Shown here one piece after another: positions 1 to 9,513 of a stretch of DNA of 64,000 nt. Origin of the DNA: Ignavibacteria bacterium (lineage in GTDB: Bacteria; Bacteroidota; Ignavibacteria; Tepidaquicellales; Tepidaquicellaceae); assembly GCA_016716125.1 (NCBI GenBank), contig JADJWZ010000038.1, positions 1 through 64,000 of the forward strand. The letters run 5' to 3'. The notes beneath the pieces were generated by a model. It saw only the letters and a list, made by a program, of their open reading frames with translations, ran no database searches and was not told the DNA's origin. Within the stretch, counting starts at the first letter, position 1, and every line of letters starts with the position of its first letter. The position numbers were made by a program, and so were the translations under genes.

Positions 1-100
1 AACAATTATCAATTATCAATTAGCAATTAGCATTTAACAATTAACAATTAATTCCAAAATATTAACTGTTAACTATTAACTACTAACTGTTCTTTAAGTT
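1..100. repeat. Low-complexity intergenic repeat
   Basis: Short units such as CAATTATCAATTA, AACAATTAACAATTA and TAACTATTAACTACTAACTG follow one another in imperfect tandem. Similar strings recur at 22632-22660, 57283-57311, 60546-60613 and 62493-62568, always between genes. No reading frame is evident. It looks like a dispersed intergenic repeat family; function unknown. Confidence 0.5.
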
Positions 101-162
101 TTAATTTCCGTTTTATCTGAAATGCATTATGACTATTTTCAAAATTAAATTACATTTACGAC

Positions 163-174
163 TTTATTTGTCCT
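163..174 (+). promoter_or_regulatory. Possible promoter element (TTTATTTGTCCT)
   Basis: The string ATTTGTCCT lies 12 nt before the WbqC start codon; the same string lies 17 nt before the esterase start at 45710. It resembles the TAnnTTTG -7 box known for Bacteroidetes sigma factors. No convincing upstream TTG box was found, so this is a weak call. Confidence 0.25.
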
Positions 175-185
175 GAAAATTCCTT

Positions 186-884
186 ATGAAGATTGCTATA
201 ATGCAGCCGTATCTTTTTCCGTATCTCGGATATTTTCAGCTTATAAATTACGCTGATAAGTTTGTAATTTTAGATGATGTCCAGTTTATAAATAAGGGCA
301 GGATAAACCGGAATTATATTCTTAATGCAGATAAGCCTTTATTGTTTACTATTCCTGTGTTCAAACCGGAGTCAAGAAGTCTCATTACAGATGTGACTGT
401 TTCAGAAGATACAAAACTTATAAAGAAATTTTTGAAAACAGTTCAAATTAATTATGCTAAAGCTCCATACTTTAATGATGTCTTTCCGCTTTTAAAAAGT
501 ATTTTCAGTAAAGAAATAAAAAGTATTTCAGGTCTGGCATTATCAGGCATTAAAACAATAAATGAGTATCTGAATATCAGCACGGATATTGTGAAAACAT
601 CATCACTCTATAATAACAGCAACCTGAAAGGAGAGAAAAGAATAATCGATATCTGCAAGCTCGAAGGCGCAGATGAATATGTAAATTTACCTGGCGGTAT
701 GGATCTGTATTCACATGCTGAATTTGAAAAATCAGGGATCAGTCTGAAATTCATAAAAATTAATAACATAAAGTATAAGCAGTTCAATAATGAATTTGTA
801 AGCTCCCTTTCGGTAATAGATAATCTAATGTTCAATTCACGGACGGATGTCATAAGTTCATTATCTGAATTTGAGATCCTATGA
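186..884 (+). CDS. WbqC-like family protein
   Basis: A 232-residue cytoplasmic protein of the WbqC-like family. The N-terminus shows the family signature IAIMQPYLFPYLGYFQLI, followed by DDVQFINKGRINRN, which is characteristic of the family. Members are found in O-antigen and exopolysaccharide clusters and are thought to assist modified-sugar synthesis, but the reaction is not established. The length matches the family. The stop codon overlaps the next start (ATGA), so it is translationally coupled to the acyltransferase that follows. The glycosyltransferase genes downstream support a role in surface-glycan assembly. Family call is firm; function is inferred. Confidence 0.85.
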   Translation: MKIAIMQPYLFPYLGYFQLINYADKFVILDDVQFINKGRINRNYILNADKPLLFTIPVFKPESRSLITDVTVSEDTKLIKKFLKTVQINYAKAPYFNDVFPLLKSIFSKEIKSISGLALSGIKTINEYLNISTDIVKTSSLYNNSNLKGEKRIIDICKLEGADEYVNLPGGMDLYSHAEFEKSGISLKFIKINNIKYKQFNNEFVSSLSVIDNLMFNSRTDVISSLSEFEIL

Positions 885-1882
885 ATGTTAACAGGATGAT
901 TCCGTCTGACTCAAATGAGTGGGATGAAGTTATAAAAGATACCGGACATTCATTTGCGCACACAAGGCAAAGCTGTCTGGCGATGAATCTGACGACAGGA
1001 TTTAAAACTTTTCTGTATGTATTTGAAAAGGATAATGTAAAAATAATCTGTCCTTTAGCTGAAAGAGAATTTAGAAGTTATACTGACATTGTAACACCTT
1101 ACGGATTTTCAGGTTTTACGGGAACCGGCGCGCATCCAGATTTTTTAAAATACTGGAATGAGTTTACAAAAGAAAAAAATTATGTATGCGGTTACATAAG
1201 TCAGAATCCATTGTTTACAAATACTGATTATTTCCAAGCGGAAGATTCTTACAGTAATACAAATTTGTACTTTCTCGATCTCCGGCAAAGTCTGACTGAA
1301 CTTTATGATAATCTTGATACCAACAGAAAAAGAATTATTAAGAATTTCAGAAAAGCGGAAGCTGGATTCACTTATAATAAAACTGCGCTGACGGAATTTT
1401 TTATATCGAATTATTATAATTTTTTAAAAAGCATAAACGCTTCGGAAGCAAATTATTTCAAACGCAAAACACTTGAGTTTATATGCGGACTTGAGAATGT
1501 CTATATGGCAGGCGCTTTAGAAAATGATAAAATTGTGTCGGTTTATATTTTCGCTCATACGGAATTTTCGGCTGACTGTCTTTTCAATGTTCCCCTGCCG
1601 GAGGGCAGAAAATATGCGCCGACGCTGTTATGGGCGGGTTTGAAATATTACAAAAGCAAAAAAATTCCGGTGATGAATCTCGGCGGCGGGCTCAGGGAAG
1701 ATGACAGCATTGCAATGTCGAAGGAAAGATTCGGCGCTTATAAACTTCCTTTTGTAAATCTGAAACAGATCTATAATAGTAATGTGTATGAAAAACTCTG
1801 CAATGAAGTAAATACCGATCCGGTTGATAAGAACGGTTACTTTCCGGCTTACCGGAATAAATTAAGAAGTGTTAATGTATAA
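881..1882 (+). CDS. FemAB/GNAT-like acyltransferase
   Basis: A 333-residue soluble protein resembling FemAB-like double-GNAT acyltransferases. The C-terminal half holds the stretch MNLGGGLREDDSIAMSKERF (around residues 265-285), typical of this group, and the middle contains TNRKRIIKNFRKAE, which resembles the first half of the fold. Relatives move acyl or aminoacyl groups onto sugars or peptidoglycan precursors. The start overlaps the WbqC stop by 4 nt, and a methyltransferase follows after 42 nt. In this setting acylation of a nucleotide sugar or glycan residue is plausible; the substrate is unknown. Confidence 0.65.
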   Translation: MNVNRMIPSDSNEWDEVIKDTGHSFAHTRQSCLAMNLTTGFKTFLYVFEKDNVKIICPLAEREFRSYTDIVTPYGFSGFTGTGAHPDFLKYWNEFTKEKNYVCGYISQNPLFTNTDYFQAEDSYSNTNLYFLDLRQSLTELYDNLDTNRKRIIKNFRKAEAGFTYNKTALTEFFISNYYNFLKSINASEANYFKRKTLEFICGLENVYMAGALENDKIVSVYIFAHTEFSADCLFNVPLPEGRKYAPTLLWAGLKYYKSKKIPVMNLGGGLREDDSIAMSKERFGAYKLPFVNLKQIYNSNVYEKLCNEVNTDPVDKNGYFPAYRNKLRSVNV

Positions 1883-1924
1883 TATTATATTTGAAAATAT
1901 TTTTAATTAAATAATTTAATTCAA

Positions 1925-2626
1925 TTGTTTGTAAAGTCAGCAAAGTTTTATGATGCTTTATATCATTTCAAGGATTATAAAAAAGCGTCAGAAAGACTTA
2001 CGGAAATTATAAGTAATTTTAATCCCGGCGCCGTGTCCATACTTGATACCGCCTGCGGGACGGGAAAGCATATTGAAATTCTAAAGTCAAGATATGAATG
2101 CGAAGGTCTCGATATAAATAAAGAACTTCTTGAAATAGCCTGTCAGAGATGTCCCGGTATAGTATTTCATGAATCGGATATGACTGAATTTAATCTCCGT
2201 AAAGAATTTGATGTCGTCACCTGCCTGTTCAGTTCGATAGCATATGTTAAGACTTATGAGAATCTTGTCAAAGCTGTTGCCACTATGACAGATCATCTTA
2301 ATGAAAATGGTCTTCTCATTATTGAGCCGTGGTTCAGCAAGGATACTTACTTTGTAAATACTATCACCGCAAATCATTATGATGAAAAGGATATGAAGAT
2401 TGCATGGATGTACAACAGCATTTTGAAGGATGAAATGTCCGTACTTGATATTCATTATCTTGCAGGGACTCCGGAGGGTGTGATCCATTTCAATGAACTG
2501 CACGAGCTTGGACTGTTTGATGATGCGCAGTACAGAAAAGCAATGACTGATGCCGGGCTTGAAGTTCATTATGACAAAGAAGGACTTTTCGGAAGAGGCA
2601 TGTATATAGGAATTAAAAATTTGTAA
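1925..2626 (+). CDS. Class I SAM-dependent methyltransferase
   Basis: A 233-residue Rossmann-fold methyltransferase. Motif I is ILDTACGTGKHIEIL near residues 38-52, followed by an acidic residue in CEGLDINKELLEIA (motif II) and FDVVTCLFSSIAYV (motif IV region). The start is TTG; the N-terminus FVKSAKFYDALYHFKDYKKA is what is expected for this subfamily, so the TTG is accepted. It sits inside the glycan block, downstream of the acyltransferase and 31 nt before a glycosyltransferase. Methylation of a sugar is plausible; the acceptor cannot be read from sequence. Confidence 0.75.
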   Translation: MFVKSAKFYDALYHFKDYKKASERLTEIISNFNPGAVSILDTACGTGKHIEILKSRYECEGLDINKELLEIACQRCPGIVFHESDMTEFNLRKEFDVVTCLFSSIAYVKTYENLVKAVATMTDHLNENGLLIIEPWFSKDTYFVNTITANHYDEKDMKIAWMYNSILKDEMSVLDIHYLAGTPEGVIHFNELHELGLFDDAQYRKAMTDAGLEVHYDKEGLFGRGMYIGIKNL

Positions 2627-2657
2627 TATTTAATTTATTTTAATTCAATCAATTATA

Positions 2658-3612
2658 ATGAAGGTCAGTGTCTGGATGTCTGCATACAATCACGGGAAAT
2701 ACATATCCCGCTGTCTGGATTCCGTACTGATGCAGAAAACGGATTTTGATTTTGAAATTGTAATCGGTGAAGACTGTTCGGCGGATGATACTCGTGAAAT
2801 AGTAAAAGATTACGCTGACAAATTTCCGGATAAAGTAAAACCATTTTTACCTGAGAAAAATATTGGAATGATGCAGATGGATGTCGCTACTTTTTCAAAG
2901 ATGCAGAGGTGAATATCTCGCTTTGCTTAACGGAGATGATGAATGGACTGATGAAAATAAACTTCAGATACAGGCGGATCTGCTTGATTCTGAAAAAGAT
3001 GTGTCAATGTGTTATCACAGATCATTTGTTATTGATGAACTCTCAGATCAGAAATGGGAAACTGAATTTACAGGAACAGAAAACGAACTTCCTGTTGAGA
3101 AGTTGTTTCACGGATTTAATCCTATTATGACTGCTTCAGTAATGTGCAGAAATCCCGGTAAATTACCTGACTGGTATGAAGATGTCCCCTACGGTGATAT
3201 GCCTTTGTATCTGATGCTTTCTGAAAAGGGAAAGATTAGATATATTGACAGGACAATGTGTCTTTACAGAATTCATGCGAGCGGGAACTGGCAGGGCGAT
3301 ACTTTGAAAAGCAATCTGTTAAAAGATTTAAAATATTATAAACTGATCAACGAAAAGTTTGATCACAGATACAACGGTTTTATAAAAAAAATATTAACGC
3401 TTAGATATCTGAGTCTGACGATACTCAGCATTAGAAATGATGAATATAGTGAGGCAAATATTTATTATAATGAACTGCTTAAAAGTGACATAGGATTTTT
3501 AGAAAAAAGAAATATTGAAATACAAACGTTGCGGAAAATACTTGATGATAATTCTCTTAAAAATAATTACAGTGAGTTGATCAGCACAGATCCCGGATGG
3601 AAAATAATATGA
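2658..3612 (+). pseudogene. GT2 glycosyltransferase split by +1 frameshift
   Basis: Two overlapping frames together encode one GT2 enzyme. The first 80 or so residues (2658 to about 2895) begin MKVSVWMSAYNHGKYISRCL, the nucleotide-binding half. The second frame continues FQRCRGEYLALLNGDDEW with the metal-binding GDD. The switch is at the T5 run 2891-2895: removing one T joins the halves as DVATF-QRCRGEY, exactly the continuity seen in GT2 relatives, and gives about 317 residues. Either the gene is inactivated, or the base is a sequencing error, or slippage restores the frame. It lies between the methyltransferase and the giant glycosyltransferase. Confidence 0.8.
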
Positions 3613-3653
3613 TTATATTTTAAGATCTGATATAAATTATTAATGTTATATAG

Positions 3654-6600
3654 ATGCTGTTAGATACAAGCAAATCTTTGTCGAAGTTCTTACCCGTCAG
3701 CATGTCAGAGCAGCGTCCGCTCTGGTCAGTTATGATACCTGTATATAACAACACTTCATTTTTAAATCAAATAATAAAGAAAGTTTTATCGCAGTATACC
3801 GATTCCGGTCAAATGGAAATTTATGTGATAGACGACTGCTCAACTTCAGGCGATCCCGGGGAAATTGTTAATCAGTTCGGAGAAGGCATTGTAAAATTTT
3901 TCAGACAGCCGGTAAATGTCGGACATTCGAAAAACTATGATACATGCATCCGGAAAGCAAAAGGTAAATTAATTCACATACTTCATCAGGATGATATGGT
4001 GAGGGACGGATTTTATGAAAGGATGGGAAAAACGTTTACTGATAATCCGGACATAGGCGCGGCATTCTGCAGGCATTTATTCATCGATGAAAAAGGCAAC
4101 TGGCTCTGGATATCAGAGCTTGAAAGAGAGGAAGACGGAATACTTGATGACTGGCTGATGAAGATCGCGGAGAAGCAGCGGATACAGTACGCTTCAATGG
4201 CTGTAAAGAGAGAAGTATATGAAAACCTCGGGGGATTTGTAAATAAGGATATGACCGGTGACGGATGGCAGATGGCGGGAGAAGACTGGGAAATGTGGGT
4301 AAGGATAGCGGCGAATTATAAAGTCGGATATGTAACTGAACCTCTTGCAGAGTACAGGATCCACAGAGCTTCTATGACAAGCGGTCTTGCAAAGTCAGGT
4401 CAGAATGTAAAAGACATTCACAGGATAATTGAAAGATTTTCACAGTACGTACCCGAAGATAAAAGAGAACAGGTAAAAAGATCCGCCGCAAAACATTTCG
4501 CAAATTATTCATTTGAAAATTCCAAGAAAATTCTTACTGATACAGATGATCCCGCTGCAGCGGAAGCGCAGCTTAATGAAGCAATCAGACTCGATCCGGA
4601 AATTTATTCAAAAGACATATTACTTTACAGCAGACTGAATGAGATGATCCGTCTTGACGGACTTTCTATCGTCATGTGTATGCAGAATGATCCGGAAGGA
4701 ATTATAGATTCACTGAAAGAGATCAATTCTCAGAATTTAGATGATGAAACTAATGCTGAAATAATTTTTGTCGATAACGGATCAGGAGACAATACATACA
4801 GTGAAGCTGAAAAAATTCTTTCGGATAAAAATTACAACAAACTCCCATATAAAATTATACGGCAGGAATACCCGGACTTTAATTCAGCGCTTAAGTCGGC
4901 ATTTGATAAAGCAAAATTCGAATACATTCTGGTATGTGACGGGAGGTTTAGTCTCAGCGAAAATTATCTGAAGACAGTTATTGATAATATTAAGGCGAAT
5001 AAAGAAACAGGGCTTGTCATTTCAGCGAAAGAAATATTTACAGACAGTATGCTTCCTGTATGGCTTGATGAAAAACTTTTCAACGGCAGATTTATTCCGG
5101 ATTCAAAAAACAGTACGGATCAGAATGAATCATTTAATATCACGGGAACAGTACTAAGGAAAAGCGCATGGGAAAAAATATTAGATACCGGAATTATTCC
5201 CGATCTGTCCGGAGAAACAGAATACGGAAAACGAATCGAATCACAGCTGCCTTACATACTTTTAAAAAATAACTTCACAGTTTCAAAAGAAAAATTTGCT
5301 GTTTACAGAAAATTTATTCCGGCTGATAGTCTTATATTTCAGGACTTCCTTAAATTCTGGAAAAGCAAAGGAAAGGAATCTGCAGAACTTTATCGGGGTA
5401 AAACCGGAAAGTATATTCTCAGTAAGACATTAAAATCCTACATTAAATTTATATCTGCGTTTCAAAATGAGAGAGAGCGATCCGGCTCAGAAAACGTTAA
5501 CTCTATTTATGCAGGATATTTTTATGAGAAGCTGATGTCACAACTGAACGTCCTTACAGCGAACAAGTCAAAACAGATAAAATTATTAAAAAGCATTTCA
5601 GGAAAATACTACAGTAAATATTTTAAAAAATTATACAGACAGTTTCAGCCGAAAGTTAAACGTACCGGAGTCACATCAATTATAAACCTGTCTTCAGACG
5701 AAAAGATACCACAGCATTTATTAAAGAGTTTAGCCTCACAAAAAATCAGATCTTATGTTGACACTGAGACATTAATTGTTTTAAATAAAAATGATGAGAG
5801 TTTCACAGATTCGCTCAGAAAAATCTGGAATCAGTATAATCAAAGCGACGGAATTCTCAGAATAATTACATCTGAACCTGAAAATACATCAGCTTTAAGA
5901 AAAGCAGTTGGACAATCGAGTTACGACTACATTGTGTTTTTTAATTACAGCGACGTACCTGATGAGAATTATCTGCAGAATTCATTAAGCGTATTAAGAA
6001 GCAATGATAATATTCCTTCGGCAGCCGGTAAAGCTGAAGCATTATTTGAAACTGAACCGCCGGTGTGGTTTGAGAAATATAAAGAATATTTTTTAGAGAA
6101 CTCAGCTTCATTACAATCAGGAAAAGACAGGTTATTAAATATCGGATTATCTCTTGGCGGCGGAGTTGCAGTAAGAAAAAGAACTGCGGAAGAAATATTA
6201 AATTTGAATACAGGAACACTTTTTGAAAATATTGAGAAAGGCGAAAATATTTTTGAAAGAGATTATAACGGGACACTGTCAGAATCTGACATTACAATAA
6301 AGACCAGTCCCGTTCTCAAGATCAGTAAGTTATTTTCCGGTGAAGAAGTTAACTGGGATAAGCTGAGGACAATCTGGCGTGAAAGAGGTATTAATAACCA
6401 GAATGAGCTTTACAGAACTTTAAGAATAAAAAATAAAAAAATTCCATTTCAGGTCAGAATAATTCTTAACAGCCTCAGAAGATGCGGTTACGAAAATTTA
6501 TTAAACTACAACAACACAAACGAAAATAATTTAGAAATTTTAAACATTGAAAAAAACCTGGGAAGTTTAAATTCACTGCTGAACCAAAAAACCCAAAACC

Positions 6601-9488
6601 CCAAAAGGCAGATCAGATTAATAAAGAAAGGAGCAAGAAGTAAAGATTCAGTTTATCTTCGCAGACTGACAAACGGATATACTCACAGGATTGCGAGAAA
6701 AGGAGTCTCCGTTGTCATTTGCTGTTACAACAGCGCGAAATTGCTGCCTGTAACATTAGAGCATCTCAGCAGGCAGAAGACAAGAAAGTACGTCGACTGG
6801 GAAGTGGTCATAGTTAATAACGCTTCAACTGACAATACTTCAGAAGTAGCTGCAATGGAATGGAGAAAATATCCGGACTGCAAAGGTTCTCTGAAAATTG
6901 CATATCAGCCGGTTCCAGGACTGGCAGCTGCGAGAGAAAAGGGAATTGAAGAATCAAAGTATGAGTATATAGTTTTCTGTGATGATGATAACTGGCTGGA
7001 TGAAAATTTTGTGCAGAATGTAGTAAGACTGATGAGGAGTAATCCTGAGATCGCGATCGCGGGATCCGAGACGCAGGAAGTATGTGAAGTCGAACCGCCT
7101 GAATGGTTTCATAAATGGAAGAACTGGAGTTATGCAGTCGGCGAACAGTTTGACAGACCGGGAGACATTACCTGGTCCAGAGGTTTTGTCTGGGGAGCGG
7201 GAATGGTACTCAGAAGAGAAGCTCTCGAAAAATTATACGGCGATGGATTTAAATCACTTCTTACCGACAGAAAAGGAAAAGAACTCGCATCCGGAGGTGA
7301 CACTGAAATATGTTATGCAATGCGTCTTGCGGGCTGGAGGATCTGGTATGATCCGGAATTAAAGCTTAAACATTACATGACAGCTCCCAGACTGACGTGG
7401 GAATATTTTCTTAAGCTCTGGAAAGGATTCGGAATTAGTACAGCCGGACTTGATACATATCTGAATATTATTCCGGCGGATATGATAGAAGGAAATTACA
7501 TACAGATCAAAAAAACCTGGGAAGAAAATTTTTCAGAAACGAAGCAAAAGCTCAGAGAATTCGGTTCTGAAAAAGTTAAGAACTTTGAAAGTCTTCCTGA
7601 AGGCGATCCTGATGCGCCGCTTATTGTTTTTAATCTGGCAAGACTTGAGGAATTAAAGCAAATAAAAAAATTATATAAAACAAGATCAGAGAATGCAGAG
7701 AAATCGCAGTGGAAAAAAGAATTTTTCCATCTGAGACTGTTAAATAAAAAATATAAACCGGCTGTAATTGAAGACAAGTCTGTCTGGCCTTGGATAGATG
7801 AACCGGCAGATATTGATAATGAAAATATTAAAGAGGATTTAAAGATCAGTATACTTACTCCTTCTTATCTGTCAGAGGATAAAATTGAGAAAGCGATACA
7901 GAGCGTTATCAGACAGGGTTACAAAAATTACGAGCATATAGTAGTTGACGGCGGTTCAAAAGACAACACGGTTAACATTCTGAAAAAATATCCTCATATA
8001 AAATGGATTTCAGAAAAGGATAACGGACAGTCTGACGCAATGAACAAAGCTTTTGATATGTCGACAGGAGATATTATCTGTTATCTGAATTCCGATGATT
8101 TTTTTGCTCCGGGAGCTTTTAAAAACATTGTTAAAGAATTTCAATCCAATCCAAATGCCGATATGGTAGTAGGCAATCTCATATTAGATATGAAAAGCGG
8201 ACCGATGATAATATATCCTGAAAAAGATTATAAAAAAATCATGCTGTCTTTTTACTATTCATTTCCGATTAATCCGGTTTGTTATTTTTATAAAAGAAAT
8301 GTTCAGGAAAAGATCGGAAAGTTTCCGTCAGATAACCACTACACAATGGATTACTGGTTTCTCTTAAAGGCATATAAGGATTTCATAGTACTTAAAAAGG
8401 AAGAGATACTGGGAACATTCGTATTACATGATGTAAATAAAACATCATCCGCAGATAATCTGAAGAACACGCATCAGACTATGATCAATCATCTGAAGAA
8501 TAATGATATGCAGTCAGCGCCGTATTATTTTTATAATTATTATAAATTCAGAATTTTCAATAAGAGATCTTACAGGGATCAGAAAAGCGTTACAAGATAT
8601 CTGAAACCAAAATACATAAAGAGTTTTCAATTCGGAAAAGATTATTCAGACAGAATCTTTAATAAGGCATATGATAAATGTTATAATTACAGTTATATAA
8701 AAGGACTGATATTGCTTATTCTGTCCGTGATAGTATATCCGCCGAATATTATTAAAAGGAGCAGGAGAAGTTTATTGTACAGAAGTGTATTCGGGCATTC
8801 ATTAGTTGAGAAGATGAGAAATTATTATTACAAAATCATAATAAAAAAATACGAGCTTAAGGAGTCTTTAAAAACTAATTTAAAATTAAGAGGTAATGTT
8901 CCTGTTATTTTAAAAACAGAAGCTGTAGATAAAAATATTTTAACCCTGATGTCATCCGGCAGGACCAAGGAATATTCTGATGTAATATTCCAAAACGCTA
9001 AAGAGAATTGTTATAATTATAATTATCTCAAAAGTCATTACTTATTTTTCAAATCAGTAATAATTAGACCGGGGACACTTTTTAAGGAAAGCAGAAGAAG
9101 TCTTTTGATCAGATTATTTTTAGGTCATAAGATGACAGAGATCTTCAGAAAGAAGTATTACAGTTCTGTATTAAAGTCTTATGAAATCAGGTCCGGAATA
9201 AAGAATAAAGTGAACAGCAGATATAAATTTACGCAGAGGCTGAAATTTTACCCGAGGGATTTTTATTATTATTTCAGATACAGAAAATTTAAGGCGCGAT
9301 CCAAAGAGTTATATGACGAAGCGCGTATTACTTTTAAGAATAATGAGAGGTCAAAGACAATTAAATTACTGATTCCGTCATTTGTTTTATATCCTCCGTC
9401 AATTTTTAAAAGAAACAAGATCAGTCTTTTTGTAAACTCATTTAAGAACGGCACATCAGACAGAAAAACGAAAGAAATGAAAAAATGA
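3654..9488 (+). CDS. Giant five-module GT2 glycosyltransferase
   Basis: A 1944-residue protein with five GT2-like (GT-A) modules and no signal peptide. Module 1 (about 20-260) has VMIPVYNN, HQDD near 111 and EDWEMW near 210. A helical linker follows. Module 2 (335-560) has CDG in place of DxD but keeps SGETE. Module 3 (672-960) has NYSD and lacks a GGDTE equivalent. Module 4 (1016-1330) is intact: CCYNS, CDDDN near 1110, SGGDTE. Module 5 (1397-1610) is intact: LTPSYLS, NSDD near 1479. After about 1660 come three degenerate C-terminal repeats. Modules 2-4 and the gene at 9514 share an EPPxWF-type motif, so they arose by duplication. It probably builds a surface glycan on the cytoplasmic face; three modules look catalytic and two look degenerate. 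Confidence 0.85.
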   Translation: MLLDTSKSLSKFLPVSMSEQRPLWSVMIPVYNNTSFLNQIIKKVLSQYTDSGQMEIYVIDDCSTSGDPGEIVNQFGEGIVKFFRQPVNVGHSKNYDTCIRKAKGKLIHILHQDDMVRDGFYERMGKTFTDNPDIGAAFCRHLFIDEKGNWLWISELEREEDGILDDWLMKIAEKQRIQYASMAVKREVYENLGGFVNKDMTGDGWQMAGEDWEMWVRIAANYKVGYVTEPLAEYRIHRASMTSGLAKSGQNVKDIHRIIERFSQYVPEDKREQVKRSAAKHFANYSFENSKKILTDTDDPAAAEAQLNEAIRLDPEIYSKDILLYSRLNEMIRLDGLSIVMCMQNDPEGIIDSLKEINSQNLDDETNAEIIFVDNGSGDNTYSEAEKILSDKNYNKLPYKIIRQEYPDFNSALKSAFDKAKFEYILVCDGRFSLSENYLKTVIDNIKANKETGLVISAKEIFTDSMLPVWLDEKLFNGRFIPDSKNSTDQNESFNITGTVLRKSAWEKILDTGIIPDLSGETEYGKRIESQLPYILLKNNFTVSKEKFAVYRKFIPADSLIFQDFLKFWKSKGKESAELYRGKTGKYILSKTLKSYIKFISAFQNERERSGSENVNSIYAGYFYEKLMSQLNVLTANKSKQIKLLKSISGKYYSKYFKKLYRQFQPKVKRTGVTSIINLSSDEKIPQHLLKSLASQKIRSYVDTETLIVLNKNDESFTDSLRKIWNQYNQSDGILRIITSEPENTSALRKAVGQSSYDYIVFFNYSDVPDENYLQNSLSVLRSNDNIPSAAGKAEALFETEPPVWFEKYKEYFLENSASLQSGKDRLLNIGLSLGGGVAVRKRTAEEILNLNTGTLFENIEKGENIFERDYNGTLSESDITIKTSPVLKISKLFSGEEVNWDKLRTIWRERGINNQNELYRTLRIKNKKIPFQVRIILNSLRRCGYENLLNYNNTNENNLEILNIEKNLGSLNSLLNQKTQNPKRQIRLIKKGARSKDSVYLRRLTNGYTHRIARKGVSVVICCYNSAKLLPVTLEHLSRQKTRKYVDWEVVIVNNASTDNTSEVAAMEWRKYPDCKGSLKIAYQPVPGLAAAREKGIEESKYEYIVFCDDDNWLDENFVQNVVRLMRSNPEIAIAGSETQEVCEVEPPEWFHKWKNWSYAVGEQFDRPGDITWSRGFVWGAGMVLRREALEKLYGDGFKSLLTDRKGKELASGGDTEICYAMRLAGWRIWYDPELKLKHYMTAPRLTWEYFLKLWKGFGISTAGLDTYLNIIPADMIEGNYIQIKKTWEENFSETKQKLREFGSEKVKNFESLPEGDPDAPLIVFNLARLEELKQIKKLYKTRSENAEKSQWKKEFFHLRLLNKKYKPAVIEDKSVWPWIDEPADIDNENIKEDLKISILTPSYLSEDKIEKAIQSVIRQGYKNYEHIVVDGGSKDNTVNILKKYPHIKWISEKDNGQSDAMNKAFDMSTGDIICYLNSDDFFAPGAFKNIVKEFQSNPNADMVVGNLILDMKSGPMIIYPEKDYKKIMLSFYYSFPINPVCYFYKRNVQEKIGKFPSDNHYTMDYWFLLKAYKDFIVLKKEEILGTFVLHDVNKTSSADNLKNTHQTMINHLKNNDMQSAPYYFYNYYKFRIFNKRSYRDQKSVTRYLKPKYIKSFQFGKDYSDRIFNKAYDKCYNYSYIKGLILLILSVIVYPPNIIKRSRRSLLYRSVFGHSLVEKMRNYYYKIIIKKYELKESLKTNLKLRGNVPVILKTEAVDKNILTLMSSGRTKEYSDVIFQNAKENCYNYNYLKSHYLFFKSVIIRPGTLFKESRRSLLIRLFLGHKMTEIFRKKYYSSVLKSYEIRSGIKNKVNSRYKFTQRLKFYPRDFYYYFRYRKFKARSKELYDEARITFKNNERSKTIKLLIPSFVLYPPSIFKRNKISLFVNSFKNGTSDRKTKEMKK

Positions 9489-9513
9489 TCCGGCTTCTAA
9501 CTGATCCCAGAAT

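Noticed and set aside
2891..2895. Programmed ribosomal frameshift in the split GT2 gene
   Set aside because: A T5 run without a heptameric slip site, stimulatory stem or upstream Shine-Dalgarno was not enough; similar one-base excesses at other homopolymers favour error or mutation.
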